Positions 35,101 through 43,464 are shown, counted from the first letter of the stretch. The stretch is DNA of 64,000 nt from Physella acuta (GCF_028476545.1 NW_026731869.1:446501-510500), one strand, 5' to 3'. Notes: a model not told the origin generated them from the letters alone. Numbers and translations: made by a program.

Positions 35101-38100
35101 CACAGAATGTGTAACTTTAATACATCAAGCACCTGAGAGAGATGTTCACAGAATGTGTAACTTTAATACATCAAGCACCTGAGAGAGATGTTCACAGAAT
35201 GTGTAACTTTAATACATCAAGCACCTGAGAGAGATGTTCACAGAATGTGTAACTTTAATACATCAAGCACCTGAGAGAGATGTTCACAGAATGTGTAACT
35301 TTAATACATCAAGCACCTGATAGAGATGTTCACAGAACGTGTAACTTTAATACATCAAGCACCTGAGAGAGATGTTCACAGAATGTGTAACTTTAATACA
35401 TCAAGCACCTGAGAGAGATGTTCACAGAATGTGTAACTTTAATACATCAAGCACCTGAGAAAGATGTTCACAGAATGTGTAACTTTAATACATCAAGCAC
35501 CTGAGAGAGATGTTCACAGAATGTGTAATTTTAATACATTAAGCACCTGAGAGAGATGTTCACAGAATGTGTAACTATAATACATCAAGCACCTGAGAGA
35601 GATGTTCACAGAATGTGTAACCTTAATACATCAAGCACCTGATAGAGATGTTCACAGAATGTGTAACTTTAATACATCAAGCACCTGATAGAGATGTTCA
35701 CAGAATGTGTAACTTTAATACATCAAGCACCTGAGAGAGATGTTCACAGAATGTGTAACTTTAATACATCAAGCACCTGAGAGAGATGTTCACAGAATGT
35801 GTAACTTTAATACATCAAGCACCTGAGAGAGATGTTCACAGAATGTGTAACTTTAATACATCAAGCATCTGAGAGATGTTCACAGAATGTGTAACTTTAA
35901 TACATCAAGCATCTGAGAGAGATGTTCACAGAATGTGTAACTTTAATACATCAAGCACCTGATAGAGATGTTCACAGAATGTGTAACTTTAATACATCAA
36001 GCACCTGAGAGAGATGTTCACAGAATGTGTAACTTTAATACATCAAGCATCTGAGAGAGATGTTCACAGAATGTGTAACTTTAATACATCAAGCATCTGA
36101 GAGAGATGTTCACAGAATGTGTAACTTTAATACATCAAGCACCTGAGAGAGATGTTCACAGAATGTGTAACTTTAATACATCAAGCACCTGAGAGAGATG
36201 TTCACAGAATGTGTAACTTTAATACATCAAGCACCTGAGAGAGATGTTCACAGAACGTGTAACTTTAATACATCAAGCACCTGAGAGAGATGTTCACAGA
36301 ATGTGTAACTTTAATACATCAAGCACCTGAGAGAGATGTTCACAGAATGTGTAACTTTAATACATCAAGCACCTGATAGAGATGTTCACAGAACGTGTAA
36401 CTTTAATACATCAAGCACCTGATAGAGATGTTCACAGAATGTGTAACTTTAATACATCAAGCACCTGAGAGAGATGTTTACAGAATGTGTAACTTTAATA
36501 CATCAAGCACCTGAGAGATGTTCACAGAATGTGTAACTTTAATACATCAAGCACCTGAGAGAGATGTTCACAGAATGTGTAACTTTAATACATCAAGCAC
36601 CTGAGAGAGATGTTCACAGAATGTGTAACTTTAATACATCAAGCACCTGAGAGAGATGTTCACAGAATGTGTAACTTTAATACATCAAGCACCTGAGAGA
36701 GATGTTCACAGAATGTGTAACTTTAATACATCAAGCACCTGAGAGAGATGTTCACAGAATGTGTAACTTTAATACATCAAGCACCTGATAGAGATGTTCA
36801 CAGAACGTGTAACTTTAATACATCAAGCACCTGAGAGAGATGTTCACAGAATGTGTAACTTTAATACATCAAGCACCTGAGAAAGATGTTCACAGAATGT
36901 GTAACTTTAATACATCAAGCACCTGAGAGAGATGTTCACAGAATGTGTAACTTTAATACATCAAGCACCTGAGAGAGATGTTCACAGAATGTGTAACTTT
37001 AATACATCAAGCACCTGAGAGAGATGTTCACAGAATGTGTAACTTTAATACATCAAGCACCTGAGAGAGATGTTCACAGAATGTGTAACTTTAATACATC
37101 AAGCACCTGAGAGAGATGTTCACAGAATGTGTAACTTTAATACATCAAGCATCTGAGAGATGTTCACAGAATGTGTAACTTTAATACATCAAGCATCTGA
37201 GAGAGATGTTCACAGAATGTGTAACTTTAATACATCAAGCACCTGAGAGAGATGTTCACAGAATGTGTAACTTTAATACATCAAGCACCTGAGAGAGATG
37301 TTCACAGAACGTGTAACTTTAATACATCAAGCACCTGAGAGAGATGTTCACAGAATGTGTAACTTTAATACATCAAGCACCTGAGAGAGATGTTCACAGA
37401 ATGTGTAACTTTAATACATCAAGCACCTGATAGAGATGTTCACAGAACGTGTAACTTTAATACATCAAGCACCTGATAGAGATGTTCACAGAATGTGTAA
37501 CTTTAATACATCAAGCACCTGAGAGAGATGTTTACAGAATGTGTAACTTTAATACATCAAGCACCTGAGAGATGTTCACAGAATGTGTAACTTTAATACA
37601 TCAAGCACCTGAGAGAGATGTTCACAGAATGTGTAACTTTAATACATCAAGCACCTGAGAGAGATGTTCACAGAATGTGTAACTTTAATACATCAAGCAT
37701 CTGAGAGAGATGTTCACAGAATGTGTAACTTTAATACATCAAGCATCTGAGAGAGATGTTCACAGAATGTGTAACTTTAATACATCAAGCACCTGAGAGA
37801 GATGTTCACAGAATGTGTAACTTTAATACATCAAGCACCTGAGAGAGATGTTCACAGAATGTGTAACTTTAATACATCAAGCACCTGAGAGAGATGTTCA
37901 CAGAATGTGTAACTTTAATACATCAAGCACCTGAGAGAGATGTTCACAGAATGTGTAACTTTAATACATCAAGCACCTGAGAGAGATGTTCACAGAATGT
38001 GTAACTTTAATACATCAAGCACCTGATAGAGATGTTCACAGAACGTGTAACTTTAATACATCAAGCACCTGATAGAGATGTTCACAGAATGTGTAACTTT

Positions 38101-40853
38101 AATACATCAAGCACCTGAGAGAGATGTTCACAGAATGTGTAACTTTAATACATCAAGCACCTGAGAGATGTTCACAGAATGTGTAACTTTAATACATCAA
38201 GCACCTGAGAGAGATGTTCACAGAATGTGTAACTTTAATACATCAAGCACCTGAGAGAGATGTTCACAGAATGTGTAACTTTAATACATCAAGCACCTGA
38301 GAGAGATGTTCACAGAATGTGTAACTTTAATACATCAAGCACCTGAGAGAGATGTTCACAGAATGTGTAACTTTAATACATCAAGCATCTGAGAGAGATG
38401 TTCACAGAATGTGTAACTTTAATACATCAAGCACCTGAGAGAGATGTTCACAGAATGTGTAACTTTAATACATCAAGCACCTGAGAGAGATGTTCACAGA
38501 ATGTGTAACTTTAATACATCAAGCACCTGAGAGAGATGTTCACAGAATGTGTAACTTTAATACATCAAGCATCTGAGAGATGTTCACAGAATGTGTAACT
38601 TTAATACATCAAGCATCTGAGAGAGATGTTCACAGAATGTGTAACTTTAATACATCAAGCACCTGAGAGAGATGTTCACAGAATGTGTAACTTTAATACA
38701 TCAAGCACCTGAGAGAGATGTTCACAGAATGTGGAACTTTAATACATCAAGCACCTGGTAGAGATGTTCACAGAATGTGTAACTTTAATACATCAAGCAT
38801 CTGAGAGAGATGTTCACAGAATGTGTAACTTTAATACATCAAGCACCTGGTAGAGATGTTCACAGAATGTGGAACTTTAACATATCAAGTGTTACGTGAA
38901 CAGCAGTAGAACAGTGCACGCTGGTAGAGTTTGGTGATACTTTCTTTATAAAAAGTGTTGTTATCGCAACATTTTAAAGATGATAACAAAGGGCTTCGAA
39001 TGGTGAACGGTTGACCTGACATCACGATTTACTCAACAACATTCATAGCAGAGCTACCCCCCCCCCTCTTATTTCCTCATCCATATTTTTTTAATTAATA
39101 CCCCCTCCCCTCTTGAATGATCCCCTTCTCTAGACTCTCGAGAACAGTTTCTTCCAGACTTTTTTCTACGGGGTGGGGCACTTGCAATTTTCGGGAGGGG
39201 GTGGGTACTAAAATTTCCGCGGGATGGGGGACACTGGTAAAAGTATATATTGTCTATAAATATTCTACTTCGTTCGGGGGCGGGGGGAGGTCGGTAGATG
39301 CTTTTCTGGGAGGCTCCGCCCCCCCCCCCCCCCACCCCCTCCCGAAGAGATGCCTGGAAGAAACTCTGCTCGAGATAGGTGGCCTGACCCCCCTCCTCTT
39401 CCTCCTACCCCACCCCTATCATTTTTAATTATTCTCTGGGCATCAAAACACAAAAATAAATTTCAAATCCAGCAATGATGTGCTTTAAATCGTAAATTAA
39501 AATATTATTTTTTACAAATGTTTTTAAGGAAATTGAACACAAAATTAAAAGAAAACGCAAATAGATGTTGTGCATTAAATTGGTTGTTTAAAGCTGATAA
39601 AACTGGTAAATTCTGGATTAGTAAATTCTAAACTTCGGTCTATCAATTCATATTTCTTGTGACTTATAAAAAATAAATGAATAATATTTCGTACCATTGT
39701 TTACGCAACCTTGACACGTGATCTACTTTCAGTTATCACATGACATTCATTGAAGGCAAGGCTCAAGGGTTATTTTCCAAGTGCAAACGCTTACACAAGT
39801 CAGCCAAAAACCATATTACGACCCAGAACCCCATATAATAAATGTGTTTTGTTACCCGCAGTAAGTATCGTGATGTACTCTTGAGAATGGTCAGTCCATT
39901 GAACAAATAAGTGAGGCGACTTTTGCATATGGTGAGATTGTGTGATAGCACCAACATTAGTTATCTTTCACAGACTGAGACAATTACTGTTCACAAGAGC
40001 TGAATAGATTCTATGACGTCCAGTGCCGGCGCTACCTATAAGGCGAACTAGGTGGTCGCTTAAGGCGCTGGCCGTAGGGGGGGGGCGCCAGAATGGGTTG
40101 GAAAAACAAATTGAAAGTTTGAGGGGGGAGTGCAAATAGAAAGTTTGAAAGGGGGGGGGTGCAAATCGAAAGTTTGTTCCCCGGGGGCACGAAAAAAAAT
40201 TGCGGGGGGGGGGGGGGCGCTTTTAATAAGTTTTGCCTAGGGCGCTAAATAACCTGGCGCCGGCACTGATGACGTATTATAAACGTAAGGAAGTAAGGTG
40301 GATTCTGGGTGCTCCGGTAGATGTAAAACATATTTTGTTTTTTTGGACGTCGGGTTGATTCATGGCCGTCTGAGGGATTGAGGTTCATCCGGTAGATTTA
40401 GTAGAGATTCCCGGTGGATTTACGTAAGCCCGCTTGATTGATATAAATCTGGCGGATTAATGAAAGTCCGGTGGATTTAGAGAAATCCGGTGGATTTAGA
40501 GAAATCCGGTAGATTTAGGGAAGTCAAGTGAATCCCATACAATTAAAATCGTCCATTGGATTAAGGGACGGGGAATCCAACTAGAAACTACCACTCCACC
40601 ACTCTATCGCAACACGGCGTAATAACGACCCACATCCTTTATATGTAATGTGCTTGACAACACCATTCAAACCCTCCATGTTACCCCTTACCTCAAAACG
40701 TTTAACGGGCATTTTGCTGAGCCTTGATTGTTCCAGACATCTCCTGGAGTCACCCACCGGCCAGTCGGACTGGAAGGCACCCAAGTTGTTGAGCTGTTCC
40801 TCGGTGGTGGCTGTGGTCAGGCCGAGGAGGCTGACCAACAGCAAGGGCGTTAG
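13301..40853 (-). CDS. MPEG1: Perforin-2 / macrophage-expressed gene 1 protein, gene 1 (first exon not found)
   Basis: Fourteen exons (minus strand): 40692-40853, 29949-30086, 27593-27798, 24617-24753, 23302-23461, 22103-22338, 21232-21373, 20293-20467, 19462-19627, 18466-18589, 17613-17776, 15029-15172, 13980-14103, 13301-13470. Together they give about 748 residues; human MPEG1 has about 716. Diagnostic stretches are FEVLPGLGWDNLRN, FGTHVLTSVTAGAG (MACPF signature), TIRGCTKLGAPNFSF, YWCAATHG, VPFGGFFSC and GYSQHLAT, all collinear with vertebrate MPEG1. Known role: a type I membrane protein of phagosomes that forms pores in engulfed bacteria. The first exon here starts after an acceptor (CCCTCAG) and already encodes a hydrophobic leader, so the start codon lies upstream. 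The reading frame is not continuous across a G homopolymer in exon 6; the rest is clean, so a consensus error is likely. The gene spans 27.5 kb because its introns are inflated by splice-site minisatellites. Confidence 0.93.
13727..13945 (-). mobile_element. SINE copy, same family as 19735-19995, diverged
   Basis: Reverse complement carries the conserved body (AGATGAACTCTACTTCA-like end, AGCTCTGATAGG) and a head with AACTCGAGAGTTTCGGGTTAG. It is in the intron between exons 13 and 14. Confidence 0.65.
14520..15012 (-). repeat. 17 bp tandem array next to the exon 12 donor
   Basis: About 28 copies of a unit that reads CAGGTAAAATTAGATCA on the minus strand. It begins about 17 nt downstream of the true exon 12 donor (ACTCAG/GTAATC), so most units present a strong CAG/GTAAAA donor-like site. 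Confidence 0.85.
15029..21373 (-). CDS. MPEG1: MPEG1 gene 1, exons 7-12: cysteine-rich P2 region
   Basis: This is the MPEG1-specific luminal part following MACPF. Paired cysteines occur in every exon: GCTKL and DDGSC (exon 7), QTCEVSG and YSCPASY (8), ECCHTDEF and YWCAAT (9), GCPPRF and FFSCEVG (10), RCPEGYSQH (11), GCAINYC (12). In vertebrate perforin-2 this region is a membrane-contacting domain that orients the pre-pore. Phases are consistent at every junction. Confidence 0.9.
15290..15355 (-). repeat. Degenerate SINE-like fragment
   Basis: Reverse complement resembles 48965-49020 (AGTTGGTAA, then CATAAGGGG). Probably one end of an old SINE copy; boundaries are unclear. Confidence 0.35.
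15588..16090 (-). repeat. 57 bp tandem array at the exon 11 donor, downstream part
   Basis: About nine units of 57 bp. On the minus strand each contains GGCTACCATTGATGTGGT, the last coding bases of exon 11 plus its GT donor. The array continues at 17338-17612, split by a hAT insertion. Because 57 is a multiple of three, one frame stays open across it; this is not evidence of coding. Confidence 0.9.
16091..17329 (+). mobile_element. hAT DNA transposon with degenerate transposase
   Basis: Terminal repeats CAGGGGTCTCCAAA and TTTGGAGACCCCTG. Perfect 8 bp target duplication TTCTATAT at 16083-16090 and 17330-17337, lying in the 57 bp array. Plus-strand translation gives scattered transposase segments: VADIGENIVSQIAKNA, FSFAMDESLDSCS, and near the end ELIEL-type VIELQENDFLRD, then NFGTTYL and EQTFSRMK, typical of the hAT dimerisation region of Charlie/ZBED5-like elements. 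At 1.24 kb with several stops and frame changes it is an inactive, internally deleted copy. A family A MITE is nested inside. Confidence 0.9.
17106..17267. mobile_element. hAT-type MITE, family A, nested in the hAT element
   Basis: Ends AGTGTTTCTTCCAG and AAAGAAACTCTG. Flanking 8-mers ACCCCCGA and GCCCCCGA (7 of 8). It contains the family's poly-G tract and the TATAAATTATATTTGTT core. It is younger than its host transposon. Confidence 0.8.
17338..17612 (-). repeat. 57 bp tandem array at the exon 11 donor, exon-proximal part
   Basis: Same unit as 15588-16090. It runs straight into the real exon 11 donor (ACCATTGAT/GTGGTG at 17613). Some units are longer variants containing ACCAGAGTAATGG. Confidence 0.85.
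17873..18127 (+). mobile_element. 5'-truncated LINE (non-LTR) 3' end
   Basis: Plus-strand frame with WNPQGKREVGRPKKTWKR, then TAGLTWAQIK and RVRWRCVDAALCS, followed by a stop and an ATG-repeat tail (GATGATGATGATAATG). This is the usual C-terminus of RTE-like endonuclease-reverse transcriptase elements. Only about 80 residues remain. It sits in the intron between exons 10 and 11 of MPEG1 gene 1. Confidence 0.8.
18955..19042. mobile_element. Short palindromic MITE (GGGCTGGTAAGTAGG ends)
   Basis: 88 bp with inverted ends GGGCTGGTAAGTAGGTCACC and GGTGACCTACTTACTAGCCC. A near-identical copy lies at 51878-51965. Its right arm merges with the 64 bp array that follows. Confidence 0.8.
19046..19464 (-). 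repeat. 64 bp tandem array at the exon 9 donor
   Basis: Six units start at 19081, 19145, 19209, 19273, 19337 and 19401; the next period, at 19465, is the real end of exon 9. Each unit carries GGTCACCAACACTTTTGTAAG (minus strand, near-copy of the exon end plus donor), joined to the right arm of the adjacent MITE. Confidence 0.9.
19735..19995 (+). mobile_element. tRNA-derived SINE, full-length copy
   Basis: Perfect 12 bp target duplication AGGAACATTAAT at 19723-19734 and 19996-20007. The head resembles a tRNA with a box A-like GTGGTCTAGCAGTAG and a box B-like GAGTTCAAATCC. The body has AACTCATGTTAGGGAAAG and GTGAACTCTACTTCAC, and the tail is TTTACTTTTTTTT. Relatives elsewhere in the window are listed separately. 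It is in the intron between exons 8 and 9. Confidence 0.88.
20650..21180. repeat. Low-complexity CTAGATCTAGAT / AGGCCTA tract
   Basis: Built almost entirely from overlapping AGATCTAG, TAGGCCTA and TATTATTTAAT words in the intron between exons 7 and 8. No gene is visible. Confidence 0.7.
21660..22070. other. Intronic DNA with G and C homopolymers (exon 6-7 intron)
   Basis: Contains runs of 8-12 G or C and CTCTAACCCTAACC-like text. No gene or definable element; probably a decayed MITE. Confidence 0.45.
22103..30086 (-). CDS. MPEG1: MPEG1 gene 1, exons 2-6: MACPF domain
   Basis: Exon 2 has GWDNLRN and CRVTDDGNFLIPDNIF. Exon 3 has EMIDQWHNVSS and the first membrane-inserting region. Exon 4 has LSPQFRSRLLSIAARIELNQ. 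Exon 5 has the GTH signature and alanine/serine-rich ILASASASF, the second membrane-inserting region. Exon 6 ends with NLVPMDRSGDPLYF. Each matches human MPEG1 in order. Exons 2, 3 and 4 are bordered by tandem arrays of their own splice junctions. Confidence 0.9.
22413..22613. mobile_element. hAT-type MITE, family A
   Basis: Ends AAGTGTTTCTTCCAG and TGGAAGAAACTCTG. Perfect 8 bp duplication TACATAAC at 22405-22412 and 22614-22621. Internal poly-G tracts and the AAAAGTATTTATTTTCTATA core are present. It is in the exon 5-6 intron. Confidence 0.88.
22735..22860 (+). mobile_element. Partial tRNA-derived SINE head
   Basis: GGCGTGGTCGAGTAGTAGAG resembles box A and CCAGTTCGTATCAAGG resembles a damaged box B. 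The 3' body is not recognisable. Confidence 0.5.
23020..23245. mobile_element. Decayed family A MITE
   Basis: Has the family layout: CAGTTTTTCTTTTCTAAGG, poly-G tracts, an AATATATTTGTTGTATTTCG core, a poly-C tract and GAGATGCGTGGAAAAAAA. The ends are too diverged to assign a target duplication. Confidence 0.5.
23660..24616 (-). repeat. 41 bp tandem array at the exon 4 donor
   Basis: About 23 units, becoming more diverged away from the exon. On the minus strand each unit has GGGGCAGTTGTTGGTCAGAG and ATTTTGGTAAGC: the last ~26 coding bases of exon 4 plus its GTAAGC donor. The exon-proximal unit is the functional junction at 24617. The equivalent exon end of gene 2 (63887) is single-copy. Confidence 0.93.
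25320..27592 (-). repeat. 59 bp tandem array at the exon 3 donor
   Basis: Roughly 35-38 units. On the minus strand each contains ACGGGTCCAGATGAGATAT, CTAAG and GTCAGT: the last ~25 coding bases of exon 3 plus its donor, followed by a G-rich linker. Distal units (25320-25600) are diverged and proximal ones nearly identical, so turnover is concentrated toward the exon. A variant linker containing CCCTTAACCCC occurs twice, near 26810 and 27545, showing block duplication. Confidence 0.93.
27850..28005. mobile_element. Decayed family A MITE
   Basis: Poly-G tracts flank AAAAGTATATATTTTTTATA and a TGTATTTCTTTCGGGG core, as in the better-preserved family A copies. Located just upstream of exon 3; terminal repeats are not clear. 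Confidence 0.5.
28905..29065 (-). mobile_element. SINE 3' part, reverse orientation
   Basis: Conserved words on the minus strand include AGTCCACCCAACTATGATGG and a GGCGAACTCAATTTCATC-like segment, matching the body of 19735-19995. Confidence 0.6.
29072..29345. mobile_element. hAT-type MITE, family B (CAGTGGCGTAGGC ends)
   Basis: Inverted ends CAGTGGCGTAGGC and GGCTACGCCACTG. Flanking 8-mers ATCTGACA and ATCTGACC (7 of 8). The interior holds four to five near-repeats of GTGCAAATCGAAAGTTTGAG separated by G runs. Confidence 0.85.
29560..29948 (-). repeat. ~43 bp tandem array at the exon 2 donor
   Basis: About nine variable units. On the minus strand each holds CTAATTAAGGTTTGTAATC-like text, a near-copy of the exon 2 end and donor (CCAATTAAG/GTTTGT). 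The exon-proximal period is the real junction at 29949. Confidence 0.85.
30087..38890 (-). repeat. 46 bp tandem array at the exon 2 acceptor, about 190 copies
   Basis: An 8.8 kb array. On the minus strand each unit ends CATCTCTCTCAG/GTGCTTG, a copy of the exon 2 acceptor and its first five coding bases (CATCTCTACCAG/GTGCTGC). A few units are 42 bp (one GAGA missing). Variant units (AACGTG, CATCTG, GATAGAG, ATTTTAATACATT, ACTATAATAC) recur in the same order, for example near 32450, 33868 and 35528, showing larger block duplications. Confidence 0.97.
38891..39136. other. Unremarkable intronic DNA between array and MITE
   Basis: No repeat, exon or element recognised. Confidence 0.5.
39145..39368. 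mobile_element. hAT-type MITE, family A
   Basis: Ends CAGTTTCTTCCAGAC and GCCTGGAAGAAACTCTG. Flanking 8-mers CTCGAGAA and CTCGAGAT (7 of 8). Complete family layout with poly-G and poly-C tracts. Confidence 0.88.
39440..40012. other. AT-rich intronic DNA
   Basis: Intron between the first visible MPEG1 exon and exon 2. No coding or repeat feature I can support. Confidence 0.5.
40021..40268. mobile_element. hAT-type MITE, family B variant (CAGTGCCGGCGC ends)
   Basis: Inverted ends CAGTGCCGGCGC and GCGCCGGCACTG. Flanking 8-mers ATGACGTC and ATGACGTA. The interior shares the TGCAAATCGAAAGTTTG repeats with family B although the ends differ. Confidence 0.85.
40310..40530. repeat. Degenerate ~19 bp tandem repeat (TCCGGTGGATTTAGAGAAA)
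   Basis: About ten drifting copies of TCCGGTGGATTTAGAGAAA just downstream of MPEG1 exon 1. It does not contain the exon edge. Confidence 0.6.
40692..40853 (-). CDS. MPEG1: MPEG1 gene 1, exon 1 as seen: signal-peptide region and start of MACPF
   Basis: Encodes LTPLLLVSLLGLTTATTEE, a hydrophobic leader, followed by a short mature N-terminus ending KMPVKRFE. It is preceded by a pyrimidine-rich acceptor, and no methionine precedes the leader within the exon. The donor is GTAAGG, phase 0. An in-frame Met at 40913 exists if splicing is ignored, but it would add an odd N-terminal extension. Confidence 0.8.
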
Positions 40854-40856
40854 CTG

Positions 40857-41135
40857 AGGGGTAGAGAAATGATCATAAACATGTGCTTTATATAGAGAAA
40901 TGATCATAAACATTTGCTTTATGAAGAGATTTGATAAACATATGCTTTATATACAGATATGATCATAAACATTTGCTTTATATAAGAAATGATCATAAAC
41001 ATTTGCTTAATGTAGAGACATGATCATAAACATTTGCTTTATGTAGAGACATGATCATAAACATTTGCTTTATGTAGAGATATGATCATAAAAATTGCAT
41101 TATGATGAGATATGATAATAAACATTTGGTTAGTG
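40857..41135 (-). repeat. ~33 bp tandem array next to the exon 1 acceptor
   Basis: About eight copies of TAGAGAAATGATCATAAACA with TTTGCTTTATA. The exon-proximal copy forms the pyrimidine tract of the exon 1 acceptor (minus strand CATTTCTCTACCCCTCAG). The AG itself is not repeated. Confidence 0.75.
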
Positions 41136-42138
41136 AAGAGAAATGATTGTTTTTGTGAAGTGATTGCTGGGCACTTATAAGCGTTAGTAGTTAGACATAC
41201 CATTTGAAAACCTTGATTTGCTGTTATCCCTACTTTAACATGTACTCTAGTCCTAAAGCCTTTATGATAGCCCTATATTTACCCGTAGTCCTAGTCTTAA
41301 AACTATTCTTACCCCTAACACTAATCCTAACTAACCCTAAATCCTTTATACTATTTTAATTCCAAATCCTGATCTAATCCTAAATTTCACAGCGAAACAA
41401 GAAGCTAAAATCTCGCTAAGTGGCCGTGTTGCCCCGAGTTGCTCATAATGAAACAATGGCTGTAGACTCAAGCTAATCTCATCAAAACAAGCTAAAGGTC
41501 AAGTGGGGTCATGACAGGACCACTCACCCTCACGACATTTATTACAATGTGTGTGAAATGATCTTCAAGTAACACTCAAGTGAACGTGATGATTGTGTTG
41601 ATATTAGATGTTAGAAAACATAAGCAGAAATCTTTAATTTTTGTGTGCTATGGGACGATTATTTATCCAGTTAAATCTGGCTTCCTGTCGTGACGCAAAG
41701 AATGACCCTATGACCTTTCTTGAAAGATTGTTATTGTTAGCACCCCTACACATATTGCTGTGTTATTAGCCAATGTATATGACTAACATTGAACTTCAAG
41801 AATATAAAGTGGGAGGGGGGAAGTAACCCCGAGTTAATTTCTAATTTTATCAGAAACAAAGGAAACAGGCTACGGAACTAGATAGAGGAAAAGACAATGT
41901 GTAAGGGTTAGGTCAAATTCTCGTATTTCAAAAGTCCAAAAAGTGAGTAATAGAATTTTATAAAAGAAGAAGTATTTTTTTTTTCGCTCAGGAAAACGAA
42001 TGGATTTAATCTCATTTTGCTTTATTTAGTATCAATAACATACTGGTAGGATTAATGAGCTTGATCGAGAACCTATCCTGTAGTTGTCTAGTTATCCAGT
42101 CCTCAATCAGAAGCCATACGTTCGATTTATAATTAAGA
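41136..42138. other. Intergenic or first-intron DNA
   Basis: AT-rich, with a short CCTAACCCTAAATCC-like tract near 41330. The missing first exon of MPEG1 gene 1 could lie from here to ~52 kb, but I cannot identify it. Confidence 0.4.
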
Positions 42139-42146
42139 AGAATGAT

Positions 42147-42332
42147 CAGTTTCTTCCAGGCATCTCTTCGCCCCCCCCCCGCCCCCGCCGAAGAAAGTAT
42201 ATCGCCCCCCCCCCCCGCCCGAACAAAATGGAATTTATATATACTTTTAACAGTGTCCGCCCCCCCCCCCCCCCCCCGATATAATTTTCAAGTGCCCCTC
42301 CCCCCGGAGAAAAAAGTCTGTAAGAAACACAG
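42147..42332. mobile_element. hAT-type MITE, family A (reverse orientation)
   Basis: Ends CAGTTTCTTCCAGGC and CTGTAAGAAACACAG. Perfect 8 bp duplication AGAATGAT at 42139-42146 and 42333-42340. Poly-C tracts replace poly-G because the copy is inverted. Confidence 0.9.
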
Positions 42333-43182
42333 AGAATGATGGAAGCCCAAAAGGTGTGGGGGGGGGGGGGAGTGTGTGGATGAAAAACATTATGTTGTCG
42401 AATCGACTATTAGTATTACTGAGAGTGGGTGGCCAGTGTGAAAATGTTTGTGGGGGTGAGGAAAATGGGGGATTGTGGGATTCGGTTTTAATAGCCTTAC
42501 GTCATTTCCGGAAGATACATAGCTCGTTATTATCAGCTTTTATTTAGTTCACAACTGTCGTTTTTATTTTTTTAATGGGTTACGGCAAACTTTGTAAACT
42601 CATTTATAACCCTATTCTAATGCAGCAATTTTGTTCAAACTCTCCTAATACGTTCTAACTCGATGACAATGTAAGGTTATCTAATTTTAAATCCAATCAG
42701 ATTGAGAATTAGTCACTAAATTTTATTTTTTAAATGCCTAAATTTTAAAAAAGGGGAGATAAGAACATTAATCTCAAGCTATTATTAGATTAGCCTGTTT
42801 TCAACCGTAAACTGTTTGTAACGGATGGCTGGTTTCCACGGGCGTTAAGAAGTGGCAGATGACTCAATTTTAGAGATTGCAAGATACTGATGGGGTTTTA
42901 ACGGGAAAAATTGTTCTTGTAGTCTCCGCTGAGTCAACTGCAAAAGAAAATTTGCTAAAAAGTGCAGAATAAAACCAATGTGTAAAAAAAAATGTTATAA
43001 TAATAAGCGTTAAATTTCACTGAAAAAAAAGAAAAGTACACATGTTTTCTTTGATAAAAGCTTAGATCGCTGGAATCTGTAAGAGATTTTGTGAGCTACT
43101 AAAGAAAGCGAGTTATACGCGCTTTGTCATGTTCATTAAGTGCGCAATGGTTTTTAGTCATGCAACTCTATTATAAATTTTT

Positions 43183-43464
43183 AAAATTCATAAAAAACGT
43201 TTTAATAACAATCTTTTATGTTATAATGAATTAAAAAGTAGAAAATAAATTATTGGGCCTACAATACTATTTAAATAACTATACAGAAAAGCGTGGGTTT
43301 CTTCCTAAAAATTAGTTAAGGTATCCAATAGATACTAAAGTAACCCACGCTTTTCTTTATAGTTATTTAAATAGTAGTGTAGGCCCTATAATTTATTTTC
43401 TATTTTTGAGTGCATTATAACACAAAAGATTGTTATTAAAACGTTTTTTATGAATTTGTTTTTC
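43183..43464. repeat. Large imperfect palindrome
   Basis: Left arm ~43183-43305 and right arm ~43347-43464 are inverted copies (for example AAAGCGTGGGT versus ACCCACGCTTT, and AACGTTTTAATAACAATC versus GATTGTTATTAAAACG) around a ~40 bp loop. Outer words ATAATAATAAGC (43003) and GCTTATTATTAT (43478) may extend it. Probably a foldback MITE. Confidence 0.75.

Noticed and set aside
30087-38890. Regular direct repeats resembling a CRISPR array
   Set aside because: There are no unique spacers; units are contiguous 46 bp tandem copies inside a eukaryotic intron, and no cas genes are present.
30087-38890. Hammerhead-ribozyme satellite, as known from some animal satellites
   Set aside because: The unit lacks the CTGATGA and GAAA core motifs.
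39069-39428. Pro/Gly-rich frames over G and C runs (similar at 42084, 43613 and 45753)
   Set aside because: They coincide with hAT-type MITEs and their homopolymers; no conserved protein.
41280-41360. CCTAACCCTAAATCC text as an interstitial telomere
   Set aside because: Too short and irregular to call.
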